Source of the DNA: Candidatus Celaenobacter antarcticus
Lineage (GTDB): Bacteria; Cloacimonadota; Cloacimonadia; JGIOTU-2
NCBI GenBank assembly: GCA_030765865.1
Contig: JAVCDK010000062.1
Span: forward strand, 1-64,000
Reading direction: 5' to 3'
Length of the DNA: 64,000 nt
The position numbers were made by a program, and so were the translations under genes. This document shows positions 10,828-20,090 of this stretch, in pieces; position 1 is the stretch's first letter; every line of letters begins with the position of its first letter. A model generated the notes under the pieces. That model ran no database searches, was not told the DNA's origin, and was given only the letters and a program-made list of their open reading frames with translations.

Positions 10828-11211
10828 CCAGTTTTTTTGATAAAGAGGAAAAAGTGTGATGTTATTTATGATCAATACGAAGTTTATAAATTCTGATAGC
10901 ACTTAAAGATACGCAGCATGAACTGAATTTCGCAGATACAGGAATTGATTTATTTTTCAAATCACCAATCAAGGCACTCTACGTCGTGAGAAGACAGTAC
11001 TCATTTCACTAAACATAAAAAAGTCAGTATCATTTAAACTCGAAAGACAAAGAACACAAAGAGATTATTCATTTTCAATTTTCTGTTTTTAATTTTTCAT
11101 TTTAGATTATCGGCGCACATTAACATAATCCGTTCTATTAATTAAGGTTTTAGTTTCTTAGTGTATTTCCGAGACTTTGTGTCTTCGCGGCTCTGTGGTG
11201 AAATTTTAAAA

Positions 11212-11288
11212 TGGTACCCCGGAGAGGATTTGAACCTCCGGCCAACGGTTTAGGAAACCGCTGCTCTATCCATCTGAGCTACCGGGGC
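11212..11288 (-). tRNA. tRNA-Arg (anticodon CCT)
   Basis: Minus-strand cloverleaf GCCCCGGTAGCTCAGATGGATAGAGCAGCGGTTTCCTAAACCGTTGGCCGGAGGTTCAAATCCTCTCCGGGGTACCA; encoded CCA; anticodon loop TTCCTAA. Confidence 0.95.
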
Positions 11289-11309
11289 ATGGGTGTACAA
11301 AGACAAAAC

Positions 11310-12035
11310 TCAGGTTAAAATGTCAATCTTATCAGCAGATAGAACACTCTGCAAACCGCTCTCGGTTTCCAGCTTCAGCGCACCATCATGAGTAATTCCC
11401 CGAACAGTACCGAACAATTGTCGTTCACCTGAATAAATAACAACTTTCTTATTTGTGAGTATGTGAAACTTCTCAAAATATTCTACAAAGTGAGGAAATC
11501 CTAATTCATTGAAAAACTTTAGATTTTCCTCGAAAGTTTCCAGAATCACTTTCAGAAATCTTTTTAATGCGACTTTCTTGCCAGTTTCAATCAAAAGCGA
11601 AGTTGCAATTCCTTTAAGACGATTTGGAATTACTTTGATATTACAGTCAATACCAATTCCTATTACAGTGCCATGCGTGTTTGAGGAAGTAAGTATTCCT
11701 CCCACTTTTTTATTATTCAAAAAAATATCATTTGCCCACTTGATCGAGAATGTGAGTTCCGGAAAGATGGAACTGAGAACCTTATGAATGATCACACCTG
11801 TAAAAAGTGTAATTGTTGAAGGGAACTGTGTTCTTGGAAATCCAAGTGTAAAATACAAACCCCCGACCGGTGAATACCAGTCGCGTTCAAGACGACCCTT
11901 ACCACCTGTCTGCTCCCGGGCACAAATAACGAAATTACTTTGGAGGGTAGAATTTTCCAAATATGGACCTGCAAATGCGTTTGTAGATTCTACTTTTTTG
12001 AAGAATTTGATTACAGGAAAGAGCTCTGTTTTCAT
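11310..12035 (-). CDS. birA: Biotin--[acetyl-CoA-carboxylase] ligase
   Basis: EQTGGKGRLERDWYSPVGGLYFTLGFP, KWANDIFLNNKKVGGIL, IGIGIDCNI motifs. Confidence 0.9.
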   Translation of the reverse strand: MKTELFPVIKFFKKVESTNAFAGPYLENSTLQSNFVICAREQTGGKGRLERDWYSPVGGLYFTLGFPRTQFPSTITLFTGVIIHKVLSSIFPELTFSIKWANDIFLNNKKVGGILTSSNTHGTVIGIGIDCNIKVIPNRLKGIATSLLIETGKKVALKRFLKVILETFEENLKFFNELGFPHFVEYFEKFHILTNKKVVIYSGERQLFGTVRGITHDGALKLETESGLQSVLSADKIDILT

Positions 12036-12104
12036 GGCTCATTTATGAGAAGGCATTCTTTTCTGGACAAGAAAATTCTGCTTCAGGTTTAAGAAACCAG
12101 AACT

Positions 12105-12542
12105 ATGGCAAATTCATTTTTTCAGAGATTATGTAAAAATCACTTAAAACGTTTCATCAAATTCGGCATTGTGGGCGGAAGCGGCACAGTTGTTAATCTG
12201 GGAGCGCAGTATCTTCTCACTCTTGCGGGAATGCACTATATCTTTGCAGGGGTGATTGCAACCGAGATTTCGATCGTCAATAATTTTCTGCTTAATAATT
12301 TCTGGACGTGGAAGGATAATCCGGCAAAGACAAAACGCAGCTTTGTTGCACGGCTCCTCAAGTATAATTCTTCAATGATCATTACAGGCATTGCCCAAAA
12401 TCTGCTTATGATATTTTTCACGGAAGTATTTATGATCAACGACCTGATCTCAAAATTCATTGCGATCTTGATCATTACGATCATAAATTATATAATTCAC
12501 TATTTCTGGACCTTCAAAGGAAGCAAAGATGAGCAAGAATAG
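12105..12542 (+). CDS. GtrA family protein
   Basis: FIKFGIVGGSGTVVNLGAQYLLT...NFWTWKD; four TM helices; overlaps the downstream GT39 gene. Confidence 0.87.
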   Translation: MANSFFQRLCKNHLKRFIKFGIVGGSGTVVNLGAQYLLTLAGMHYIFAGVIATEISIVNNFLLNNFWTWKDNPAKTKRSFVARLLKYNSSMIITGIAQNLLMIFFTEVFMINDLISKFIAILIITIINYIIHYFWTFKGSKDEQE

Positions 12543-13980
12543 ATTGAGTTATGATGAGAAGGCATTCATTTTTATTGGAGTGCTGATTATTTTCAAATTA
12601 GTCTATACCATTGGACTCAACATCATTCCTGATGAAGCATACTACTATCTCTGGGGCAGAAATCTTCAGCTCTCATATTTTGATCATCCCCCTATGATTG
12701 GATGGATCTTTGGATTCCTTTCATTATTTTTCAAGAGTGCCGAATTTGTGGTGCACTTGCAGCCGATTTTACTTGGAGCGGGAACATCTTTGTATGGTTA
12801 TTTTCTTGGTAAGGAAATGTTCAGCGAGAAAATTGGATTTACTTTTTTAGTAATGAGCAATATGACGCTCCTCCTTTTTGCGGGCACGATAATTGCCACG
12901 CCGGACACACCAATGATATTCTTCCTGATGGCAGGTATATTTCACTTTTACAGGGCAAGCAGAAACGGAAAATGGATCCAATGGATATTGGCAGGAATAT
13001 TTTTCGGATGTGCATTACTTTCCAAATACGTGGCAGTTTTAGTATTTCCTGCTCTTTTACTTTTCTTGATATTCACTCCTGAACGCACGTGGCTGAAGAG
13101 CATCAAACCTTATATTGCATTAGTAATTTCCTTTGCTGTATTTCTCCCTGTGATCATCTGGAATGCTCAACATAACTGGCTTTCATTCTCATTTCAGTTC
13201 CAGCATGGAATTGGTGGCAGCTTTCCGAACTGGCAAAAATTTGGAGACTTTATAGGAGGACAGGCAGGTATTTTGGGCCCACTTTTGTTTATCATTTTCA
13301 TTATTGCATTGATAAAAATTATTGCTGAATGGAAGTATCATTCAAAAGAAGAGAAGTTACTTTTCTTCATGGCGCTGGTGTTTTTTGGCTTTTTCCTTAT
13401 CTCATCCATGCAGAAAAAGGTGGAAGCGAACTGGGCTGCTTTTGCATACATTCCGGGAATGCTGCTCATTACCTACCTGTATTTGCAGGACTGGCAGATG
13501 CACACGGGCTGGAGGATCACATGGGTCATAAACTGGTTTCTGCTCGTCATTGTGCTTCTTGTCGTGCTTGTTCAGGTCTATGTGCCGGTCATACCGATAA
13601 AGTACGATCCCACAGACCAGTTTCACGGCTGGAAGCAACTTGGATCTGATGCAGAACTCATTATTGATGACTATCCAGATTTAATTCCTGCTGCGAACAG
13701 GCACCAGATCGCAAGCGAACTTATTATATATTCCAAACACGATGTTGTGTGTTTTGATCTGGGTAATCGGATTCATCAGTTTACTTTGTGGAGAGATGAT
13801 GAGGATTTACCCGGTAAGGATTTCCTGCTTTTTGATCAATCAAAGAGACTGAATAAATCGGTTATTAACAGTTTTGAAGAAGTAGAATTTATCACCTCGA
13901 TTCCTCGTTTCAGAGGAATGAAATTATTACAAGTGGTAATGATTTATAGGGCTGAGAATTTTCTAGGTGATAAAGAATAA
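12529..13980 (+). CDS. Glycosyltransferase family 39-like membrane protein
   Basis: PDEAYYYLWGRNLQLSYFDHPPMIGW motif of the PMT/ArnT family, many TM helices. Confidence 0.88.
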   Translation: MSKNRLSYDEKAFIFIGVLIIFKLVYTIGLNIIPDEAYYYLWGRNLQLSYFDHPPMIGWIFGFLSLFFKSAEFVVHLQPILLGAGTSLYGYFLGKEMFSEKIGFTFLVMSNMTLLLFAGTIIATPDTPMIFFLMAGIFHFYRASRNGKWIQWILAGIFFGCALLSKYVAVLVFPALLLFLIFTPERTWLKSIKPYIALVISFAVFLPVIIWNAQHNWLSFSFQFQHGIGGSFPNWQKFGDFIGGQAGILGPLLFIIFIIALIKIIAEWKYHSKEEKLLFFMALVFFGFFLISSMQKKVEANWAAFAYIPGMLLITYLYLQDWQMHTGWRITWVINWFLLVIVLLVVLVQVYVPVIPIKYDPTDQFHGWKQLGSDAELIIDDYPDLIPAANRHQIASELIIYSKHDVVCFDLGNRIHQFTLWRDDEDLPGKDFLLFDQSKRLNKSVINSFEEVEFITSIPRFRGMKLLQVVMIYRAENFLGDKE

Positions 13981-14002
13981 ATCGAAGAGCGATCCGCATT
14001 TT

Positions 14003-14066
14003 GTGCAGGATGAACCTGCACCTACCCACCAGCTGGCGGGGTAGAGACGGGTTTATCCCGTCGGGA
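14003..14066. repeat. 64-bp twin-hairpin repeat, copy 1
   Basis: gtgcaggatgaacctgcacctaccc....gtagagacgggtttatcccgtcggga; matches copy at 15355-15418. Confidence 0.8.
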
Positions 14067-14102
14067 ATAAATAAATTATTATATTATCAAAAAAGGAGAG
14101 TC

Positions 14103-15314
14103 ATGAAAAAAAGATATATTTGCATTGGGGTATTAGTGGCTTTGGGCATGATGTTTTCATTCGCATATGCAGATGCACAAAGCAATTTGCAATCAGTAGT
14201 CAAGGGCAACAACAGTTTCTGTTTCGATCTGTATCAGGAGCTGAAAGGAGAAGAGGGCAACTTATTCTTTTCACCATATAGCATTTCAACAGCACTTGCT
14301 ATGACTTATGCTGGTGCACGGGGAGAGACCGAAAAACAAATGGCACAGGTCATGCATTACACACTTCCTCAGGAAGAATTGCATCCGGCTTTTTCAATCC
14401 TTCAGTCGGATCTGAATACCATAGAAAAGAAGGGAGATGTCCAACTGAATATTGCCAACTCCCTTTGGCTGCAAAAAGGAGATCCATTCCTGGACTCTTT
14501 TCTGGGTTTGAACAAAAAATATTATAATGCGGGGTTGTATTTTGTGAATTTTTCTCAATCTGCCGAAGTCCGGGATAAGATCAACGTATGGGTGGAAGAT
14601 AAAACTCATGATAAGATACAGGATTTGATCAAACCACCGATACCATTACCTGAGACCTCCCTGATCCTTTGCAATGCTATTTATTTCAAAGGCAACTGGC
14701 TCAGTCAGTTTGATAAAAAAAATACGAAGGATGATGATTTCTACTTATGCAAAGATAAGACCATTCGGGTTCCTATGATGTCTCAGAAATTTGATTACAG
14801 ATATATGGATTTTGGCGATTTCGAAGGTATAGAATTATCCTATGAGGGTGAAGATATATCAATGCTTATGTTTCTCCCAAAAGAAATAGATGGTTTATCA
14901 AAACTTGAAAATTGTATGACTGCTGATACTGTGACAATATGGGTCAATGAACTTTTAGCAGTGTATGAGCGGACGGTTCTTGTCACCATTCCAAAATTCA
15001 AAACCATTTGTGAATTTGAACTCGCACGGGTTTTATCTGATATGGGAATGCCCGCAGCATTTTCTCCTCAGGCAAATTTCTCAGGCATGAATGGGAAGAG
15101 TGGTCTTTTTATCAGCAATGTGATACACAAGGCATTTGTAGACGTGAATGAAGAAGGAACAGAAGCCGCAGCAGCGACAGCAGTTGTTATGTTAAAAAGT
15201 GTGGCAGCAAAGCCATTGGAATTTCGGGCAGATCACCCCTTTATATTTTTGATTCGGGAAAACAAAACAGGAAGTATTTTATTTATTGGAAGAATTGTTG
15301 ATCCGATGAAATAA
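14103..15314 (+). CDS. Serpin family serine protease inhibitor, secreted
   Basis: Start at MKKRYICIGVLVALG (signal peptide); inhibitory-type hinge EEGTEAAAATAVVMLKS; C-terminal FRADHPFIFLIRENKTGSILFIGRIVDP. ORF track extends start to 14001. Confidence 0.93.
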   Translation: MKKRYICIGVLVALGMMFSFAYADAQSNLQSVVKGNNSFCFDLYQELKGEEGNLFFSPYSISTALAMTYAGARGETEKQMAQVMHYTLPQEELHPAFSILQSDLNTIEKKGDVQLNIANSLWLQKGDPFLDSFLGLNKKYYNAGLYFVNFSQSAEVRDKINVWVEDKTHDKIQDLIKPPIPLPETSLILCNAIYFKGNWLSQFDKKNTKDDDFYLCKDKTIRVPMMSQKFDYRYMDFGDFEGIELSYEGEDISMLMFLPKEIDGLSKLENCMTADTVTIWVNELLAVYERTVLVTIPKFKTICEFELARVLSDMGMPAAFSPQANFSGMNGKSGLFISNVIHKAFVDVNEEGTEAAAATAVVMLKSVAAKPLEFRADHPFIFLIRENKTGSILFIGRIVDPMK

Positions 15315-15354
15315 TAATAGAGCAGTCATGGACCACTCCATGCTGAACTAAACG

Positions 15355-15418
15355 GTGCAGGATGAACCTGCACCTACCCCTCACTTTTTGATGTAGAGAC
15401 GGGTTTCTCCCGTCGGGA
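15355..15418. repeat. 64-bp twin-hairpin repeat, copy 2
   Basis: gtgcaggatgaacctgcacctacccctcactttttgatgtagagacgggtttctcccgtcggga. Confidence 0.8.
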
Positions 15419-15516
15419 CATGAGGAAAGATTTGATAAACAGTTTGACAAAGAGGTGATGAAATTGAAATAAACCGTGAGCTGTATATTATAACTTGACG
15501 ATAAATTAAATCCACA

Positions 15517-15553
15517 AACATTTGACACTAAAGGTTAAAGAGTGTCAAATGTT
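15517..15553. promoter_or_regulatory. 13-bp perfect inverted repeat, candidate operator of AbiE-like operon
   Basis: AACATTTGACACT-aaaggttaaag-AGTGTCAAATGTT immediately before SD ggagg (15554-15558). Confidence 0.7.
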
Positions 15554-15563
15554 GGAGGTAGAT

Positions 15564-16328
15564 TTGGATAAAGATAAAAAGGAAATTTCAAAAAAGATAA
15601 AAGATAGATTTTCATCTTCGGAGGTAATTAATCGAAAAGAGTTATATGATTTCCTGGAGAAGAACTTCTTTCCCGGATTAAAGGAAGCAACATTTCGTTG
15701 GCGCATTTACGAACTAAAAAAAGATAATGTGATTACTCCTGTTAAAAGGGGGGTATATCAGCTATCAAACGATAAAAATATTTATAAGCCCAATGTGAAC
15801 CAAGCCATCCAAAAAATTAGTCGTATATTGTTGAAAAAATATAGTGATCTTTCTTACTGTATCTGGAATTCAAACTGGCTAAATGAGTTCTCAAGGCATC
15901 AGGTTGTGAATGAAGTTATATTCGTGGAAGTAGAAAAGGAGCTAGTGCGATCCATATTCAATCTTTTGCTGGATGGCTCATGTAGGAATGTTTATATCGA
16001 GCCGGATAAATTTATGACTCAAACCTATATATCAGAGAATCAAACCTCGATCATTGTGAATTCCATGATTTCAAAGTCTCCGATTCAAGCAGTTAGAGAT
16101 GTTAAAGTTCCCAGATTGGAAAAGATGTTGGTCGACCTCTTCTCTGATGATAAATATCTCGTTGCTTACAAGGGACATGAGCAGGTAGTTATTTTTGAAA
16201 ATGCGCTTAACGAGTATCAGATTAATTTATCTAACCTTATCAACTATAGTCGCAGAAGAAAAAAAGATAAACTAATCACGGACTTCCTGATAAAGGATCT
16301 GAATCTTGATAAGGAATTAATGAAATGA
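15564..16328 (+). CDS. AbiEi-like antitoxin / transcriptional regulator of type IV TA system
   Basis: N-terminal wHTH-like region (FRWRIYELKKDNVITPVKRGVYQL), position directly upstream of AbiEii-like gene with ATGA overlap. Start placed at TTG 15564 after SD ggagg; ORF track uses 15522. Confidence 0.75.
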   Translation: MDKDKKEISKKIKDRFSSSEVINRKELYDFLEKNFFPGLKEATFRWRIYELKKDNVITPVKRGVYQLSNDKNIYKPNVNQAIQKISRILLKKYSDLSYCIWNSNWLNEFSRHQVVNEVIFVEVEKELVRSIFNLLLDGSCRNVYIEPDKFMTQTYISENQTSIIVNSMISKSPIQAVRDVKVPRLEKMLVDLFSDDKYLVAYKGHEQVVIFENALNEYQINLSNLINYSRRRKKDKLITDFLIKDLNLDKELMK

Positions 16329-17380
16329 TTAAGGCAAATTCGTTTAGTAAGGAATGGATAGATAGCTTAAGGGTTAGGAAGAAAAAGATAGATACAACTC
16401 TTTGCGAAAAAATGATAAGAGCCTTAGGGCTATTGGAGCAATTAGTCACAAATGGACTGGATTTTGTTTTCAAAGGAGGAACTTCCCTCATTTTACTTAT
16501 AGAAAAGCCGCAAAGGTTTTCAATCGATATTGATATTAATGTAAATGAATCAAAGGAAAACCTGATTAAAATTTTGGATAAAATGAATTCAACAAGTCTA
16601 TTCAAATATTATAAGGAAAAAAAGAGAAAAGATGGAGGAATTCCAAAAGCTCATTTTAACTTTTACTATGATTCGGCTGTGAATAATAGGGAAAATTACA
16701 TAATGCTTGATGTTCTTTTCGATGAACATTCATATCCCGAAATTGTTAAAACACCCATCCGGTCAATTTGGATTGATACCGATGAAGATATTCAACACGT
16801 GAAAACTCCAAGCATAGATTCGATTCTTGGAGATAAGCTCACTGTCTTTGCACCTCATACTACAGGAATAAAATATGGGATTGGTAAATCAATGGAAATG
16901 ATAAAGCAACTTTTTGATATCTGGAGATTATTCGATCGTGTTGAAGATATGGATGTTGTAACTACATCTTTCAAGAATATTGCCGTAAAAGAATTAAGAT
17001 ATAGACAATCGACTAAGTCCTATAAGGATGTCTTGCAGGACATTATTGACACGTGCCTGATCGTTTCTCATTTCCCGGGTAGTGATAAGAGTGATCCTGA
17101 AGAACTTAAGGAATTATGGAGTGGAATGGAACGGTTTAGGGGATTTCCAATTGATATGCATTACAGAGCAGATGACGCCATTCTCTCTGCTGCAAGAGCA
17201 GCTTACCTTGCTGTAAAAATATTGAATGATGATTATAGCAAGATTGAAAAGTATTCGGAAAAGATAAAATTGGAAGATCCGGATTTCCCGAAAAAATACC
17301 ATCACTTGAGAAAAATTAAACGAAGATTACCCGAAGCGTATTATTATTGGTGTAAATTGCTAAAATTTAAAAGAAATTGA
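16325..17380 (+). CDS. AbiEii/AbiGii-type nucleotidyltransferase toxin
   Basis: FVFKGGTSLILLIEKPQRFSIDIDINV (GGTSL....R.S.DID nucleotidyltransferase motif). Confidence 0.88.
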   Translation: MIKANSFSKEWIDSLRVRKKKIDTTLCEKMIRALGLLEQLVTNGLDFVFKGGTSLILLIEKPQRFSIDIDINVNESKENLIKILDKMNSTSLFKYYKEKKRKDGGIPKAHFNFYYDSAVNNRENYIMLDVLFDEHSYPEIVKTPIRSIWIDTDEDIQHVKTPSIDSILGDKLTVFAPHTTGIKYGIGKSMEMIKQLFDIWRLFDRVEDMDVVTTSFKNIAVKELRYRQSTKSYKDVLQDIIDTCLIVSHFPGSDKSDPEELKELWSGMERFRGFPIDMHYRADDAILSAARAAYLAVKILNDDYSKIEKYSEKIKLEDPDFPKKYHHLRKIKRRLPEAYYYWCKLLKFKRN

Positions 17381-18268
17381 AATTCCCCGAAGTGATGGAT
17401 TTATTGTAAGATCATTATTATCATTCTCCGCATGTAAGGCAACAATTTTTTTCGTAATGATATGGCTGAGTAATGCGCCGACAAGCACGTCAGAAACCCA
17501 GTGCTTGTTATTGTACACCCGGGCAAAAGAAGTACACGCAGCGAGCGCATAAGAAACAATTCCCACTACAGGTTTATCCTTAAATTCTTCTGCCAGCACA
17601 GTCGCCCAACTAAAAGCAATCGAAGCATGCCCGGAAGGAAATGCAATATTATGAGTGGAAAAAGAAGGACCATCCCAGATATCGGGGGAGTCCGAAGCAG
17701 AGGGACGATGCCGGTGCGCGAGAAATTTTATTCCGTTTACGGTAACTCCAACAATCGCAAAACTTTCGAGCATCTCAAGTGAGATTCTCCGAGCTTTTTC
17801 ATCCTTAGCCAGAGCGCCATAACAATATAATAATACTTCAGCAGGGAGCACCACATACCCGTTGCCAAGCTGGTTTGTTATATCAGTAAAAGAAGTAAGA
17901 AATTCCGATCTATTATCCTGAACAAAATTTTGCATTTGCCTATCATACACATAGAGCAGAATAGCTGAACCGGCAAAAATGCCGGCTTTAAACCAATCGC
18001 TGGAATCCCATTGCAAGGGGGATGTATAGACTTTGTAGGTATTATTAAATGCTTCAGAAATGAATTCTTTGTTTATGTAATAGTCATGTTCGTTTGCCAG
18101 AAGCATACAGGGAGATAGTAAAATGAGTGTCGAAAGGATCATTATTACTACTATCAAATAAAGCATCGAATGGTGCAACACACAAGTAGGATTTGGCTTA
18201 TTATTGCGCTCCCAAGCAAGGGCTTGGGAACGAGAAGGCATTTGATCTGAAACTACGCTTTTTTTCAT
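17360..18268 (-). CDS. PAP2-family phosphatase, membrane associated
   Basis: KFLAHRHRPSASD, FPSGHASIAFSWA, SFARVYNNKHWVSDVLVG (PAP2 motifs C1-C3). Confidence 0.9.
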   Translation of the reverse strand: MKKSVVSDQMPSRSQALAWERNNKPNPTCVLHHSMLYLIVVIMILSTLILLSPCMLLANEHDYYINKEFISEAFNNTYKVYTSPLQWDSSDWFKAGIFAGSAILLYVYDRQMQNFVQDNRSEFLTSFTDITNQLGNGYVVLPAEVLLYCYGALAKDEKARRISLEMLESFAIVGVTVNGIKFLAHRHRPSASDSPDIWDGPSFSTHNIAFPSGHASIAFSWATVLAEEFKDKPVVGIVSYALAACTSFARVYNNKHWVSDVLVGALLSHIITKKIVALHAENDNNDLTINPSLRGISISFKF

Positions 18269-18270
18269 GA

Positions 18271-19302
18271 CTATAAAATCAACATTGCATCCCCGTAGCT
18301 GTAAAATCTGAAATTCTTTTTTATAGCTGTTCTGTATGCTTCCATGATAAGCTCATATCCCGCAAATGCGGAAACCAGCATAAGCAGTGTTGAGCGAGGC
18401 AGGTGAAAGTTTGTGATAAGCGTATCAATAATTCTGAAGGAATAACCCGGGTAAATAAAAATATCTGTGTGCTTATTCCCGAAAGTAAGGTGCCTGCCTT
18501 CTGCAAAACTTTCAAGAGTTCGCACGCTCGTAGTGCCTACTGCGACAATTTTCTTTCCTTTTTCAATCGCGTTGTTTATTTTTTCTGCTTCATTTTTTGA
18601 TACTGAGCAGTATTCGGTGTGCATCGTATGATCTTCGATATTCTCTACCATTACCAGTCTGAAAGTGTCGAGCCCGATGCGCAGGTTAACTTTTGCAGAA
18701 GAAATCCCACCTGACTCTAATTTATGTATCAGCTCAGGTGTGAAGTGCAAGCCGGCTGTCGGAGCTGCGACCGATCCTTCCTTATTTGCAAACACTGTTT
18801 GATAACGTTCTACATCGAGTTCGGTTGCTTCCCTCTTTATATAAGGTGGGAGCGGAACTTTGCCGATTTTATCAATTATCTTAAAAAAATCTCCTTTATA
18901 GGAAAATCGTATAAGGCGTTCTCCTTTGTCTCCCCATGCTATGATCTTGCCTTTCAGGATTTCTCCGAGTATCATCTCTGAGCCGATCTTAAGGCGGCGT
19001 CCGGGTTTTACAAGGCATTTCCAGGTGTTTTCATCGACCTGCTCGAGAAGAAGCACTTCGATCTTTCCGCCGGAAGGTTTTTTCCCCACAAGGCGCGCAG
19101 GTATGACCTTCGTCTCATTCATGACAAGAAAATCATTGGTATTCAGATAGTGTGTTATATTTTTGAAAACATCTGTCGAGATCGAGTTTTCTTTTTTATT
19201 TATGATCATCAGTTTGGATTCTTCCCTTTTTTCAGAAGGATACTGCGCGATCATTCCTTTGGGCAGCACATAATCAAAATCAGAAACAGAAAATTTTCTC
19301 AT
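18271..19302 (-). CDS. queA: S-adenosylmethionine:tRNA ribosyltransferase-isomerase
   Basis: FDYVLPKGMIAQYPSEKREESKLM, VAAPTAGLHFTPELI, VGTTSVRTLES, TDIFIYPGYSFRIIDTLITNFHLPRSTLLMLVSAF. Confidence 0.96.
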   Translation of the reverse strand: MRKFSVSDFDYVLPKGMIAQYPSEKREESKLMIINKKENSISTDVFKNITHYLNTNDFLVMNETKVIPARLVGKKPSGGKIEVLLLEQVDENTWKCLVKPGRRLKIGSEMILGEILKGKIIAWGDKGERLIRFSYKGDFFKIIDKIGKVPLPPYIKREATELDVERYQTVFANKEGSVAAPTAGLHFTPELIHKLESGGISSAKVNLRIGLDTFRLVMVENIEDHTMHTEYCSVSKNEAEKINNAIEKGKKIVAVGTTSVRTLESFAEGRHLTFGNKHTDIFIYPGYSFRIIDTLITNFHLPRSTLLMLVSAFAGYELIMEAYRTAIKKNFRFYSYGDAMLIL

Positions 19303-19305
19303 GTA

Positions 19306-20079
19306 CTACTTATTGATGCTCAATCCGGTATTTTCCGCATCTTTCAGAAACATAGTAAAGTTTCCATACTTGATTCTTATAATCAGTTTTACCGGTATTT
19401 TGTATTCATCATCGGTGACCCAGATATCCATCACAATAGAAGATTTTTTTTGAGATTCCTTTGGTATAATAGGCGTGATCTTATAACATTCTTTATCGCC
19501 AAAAATTGTAGTGAGCTTCTCTTTTTTCTCAACAAGCAATTTTACAGGGTGATTATCTCCATCCAGGCTTATATTTAAGTTAAGCGTGTCACCCACTATA
19601 AATTCCTGCAAACGTACCCAGTAAATGATCGTATACGTGTCCTGCGGATCGGCAAGAGAAGTGCTCTTTTTTTTGGTTTGACCGCCCTTTTTGTAGGTCA
19701 CATAATAGTATGTCGTGTCTTCAGGAAAGTAGTAATGGATGCGGTATTGCTTCCAGTTTCCCTCGGAAATGCGTTTAATGAATTTGCGAACGACAAACTT
19801 GTTATTATCCCAGTAAGATTCTGTCTCGTCGCGTATCTTATACACAAAATCGAAGATAGGATTTGTTTTCGATAATGTTTTGATACAATAACATGGATGC
19901 CCCATAATTTCTCCGCCGTCTTCGAGGGTCATGGTAAAGGTGCCGGCATTCACAATACCGAAGGATGTATTGTATATGAGCTTCTCTTCGATCTTAAAAG
20001 GTACAGCTTCTTGTGCGTGAAGTACGATTGCAAAAAGCAGTAAAAAGAAAATAGGGATGGCTATTGTTTTGATCTTCAA
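19306..20079 (-). CDS. DUF3108-like protein
   Basis: Signal peptide; FKIEEKLIYNTSFGIVNAGTFTM and downstream pattern of DUF3108. Confidence 0.7.
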   Translation of the reverse strand: MKIKTIAIPIFFLLLFAIVLHAQEAVPFKIEEKLIYNTSFGIVNAGTFTMTLEDGGEIMGHPCYCIKTLSKTNPIFDFVYKIRDETESYWDNNKFVVRKFIKRISEGNWKQYRIHYYFPEDTTYYYVTYKKGGQTKKKSTSLADPQDTYTIIYWVRLQEFIVGDTLNLNISLDGDNHPVKLLVEKKEKLTTIFGDKECYKITPIIPKESQKKSSIVMDIWVTDDEYKIPVKLIIRIKYGNFTMFLKDAENTGLSINK

Positions 20080-20090
20080 AATATTTCACC

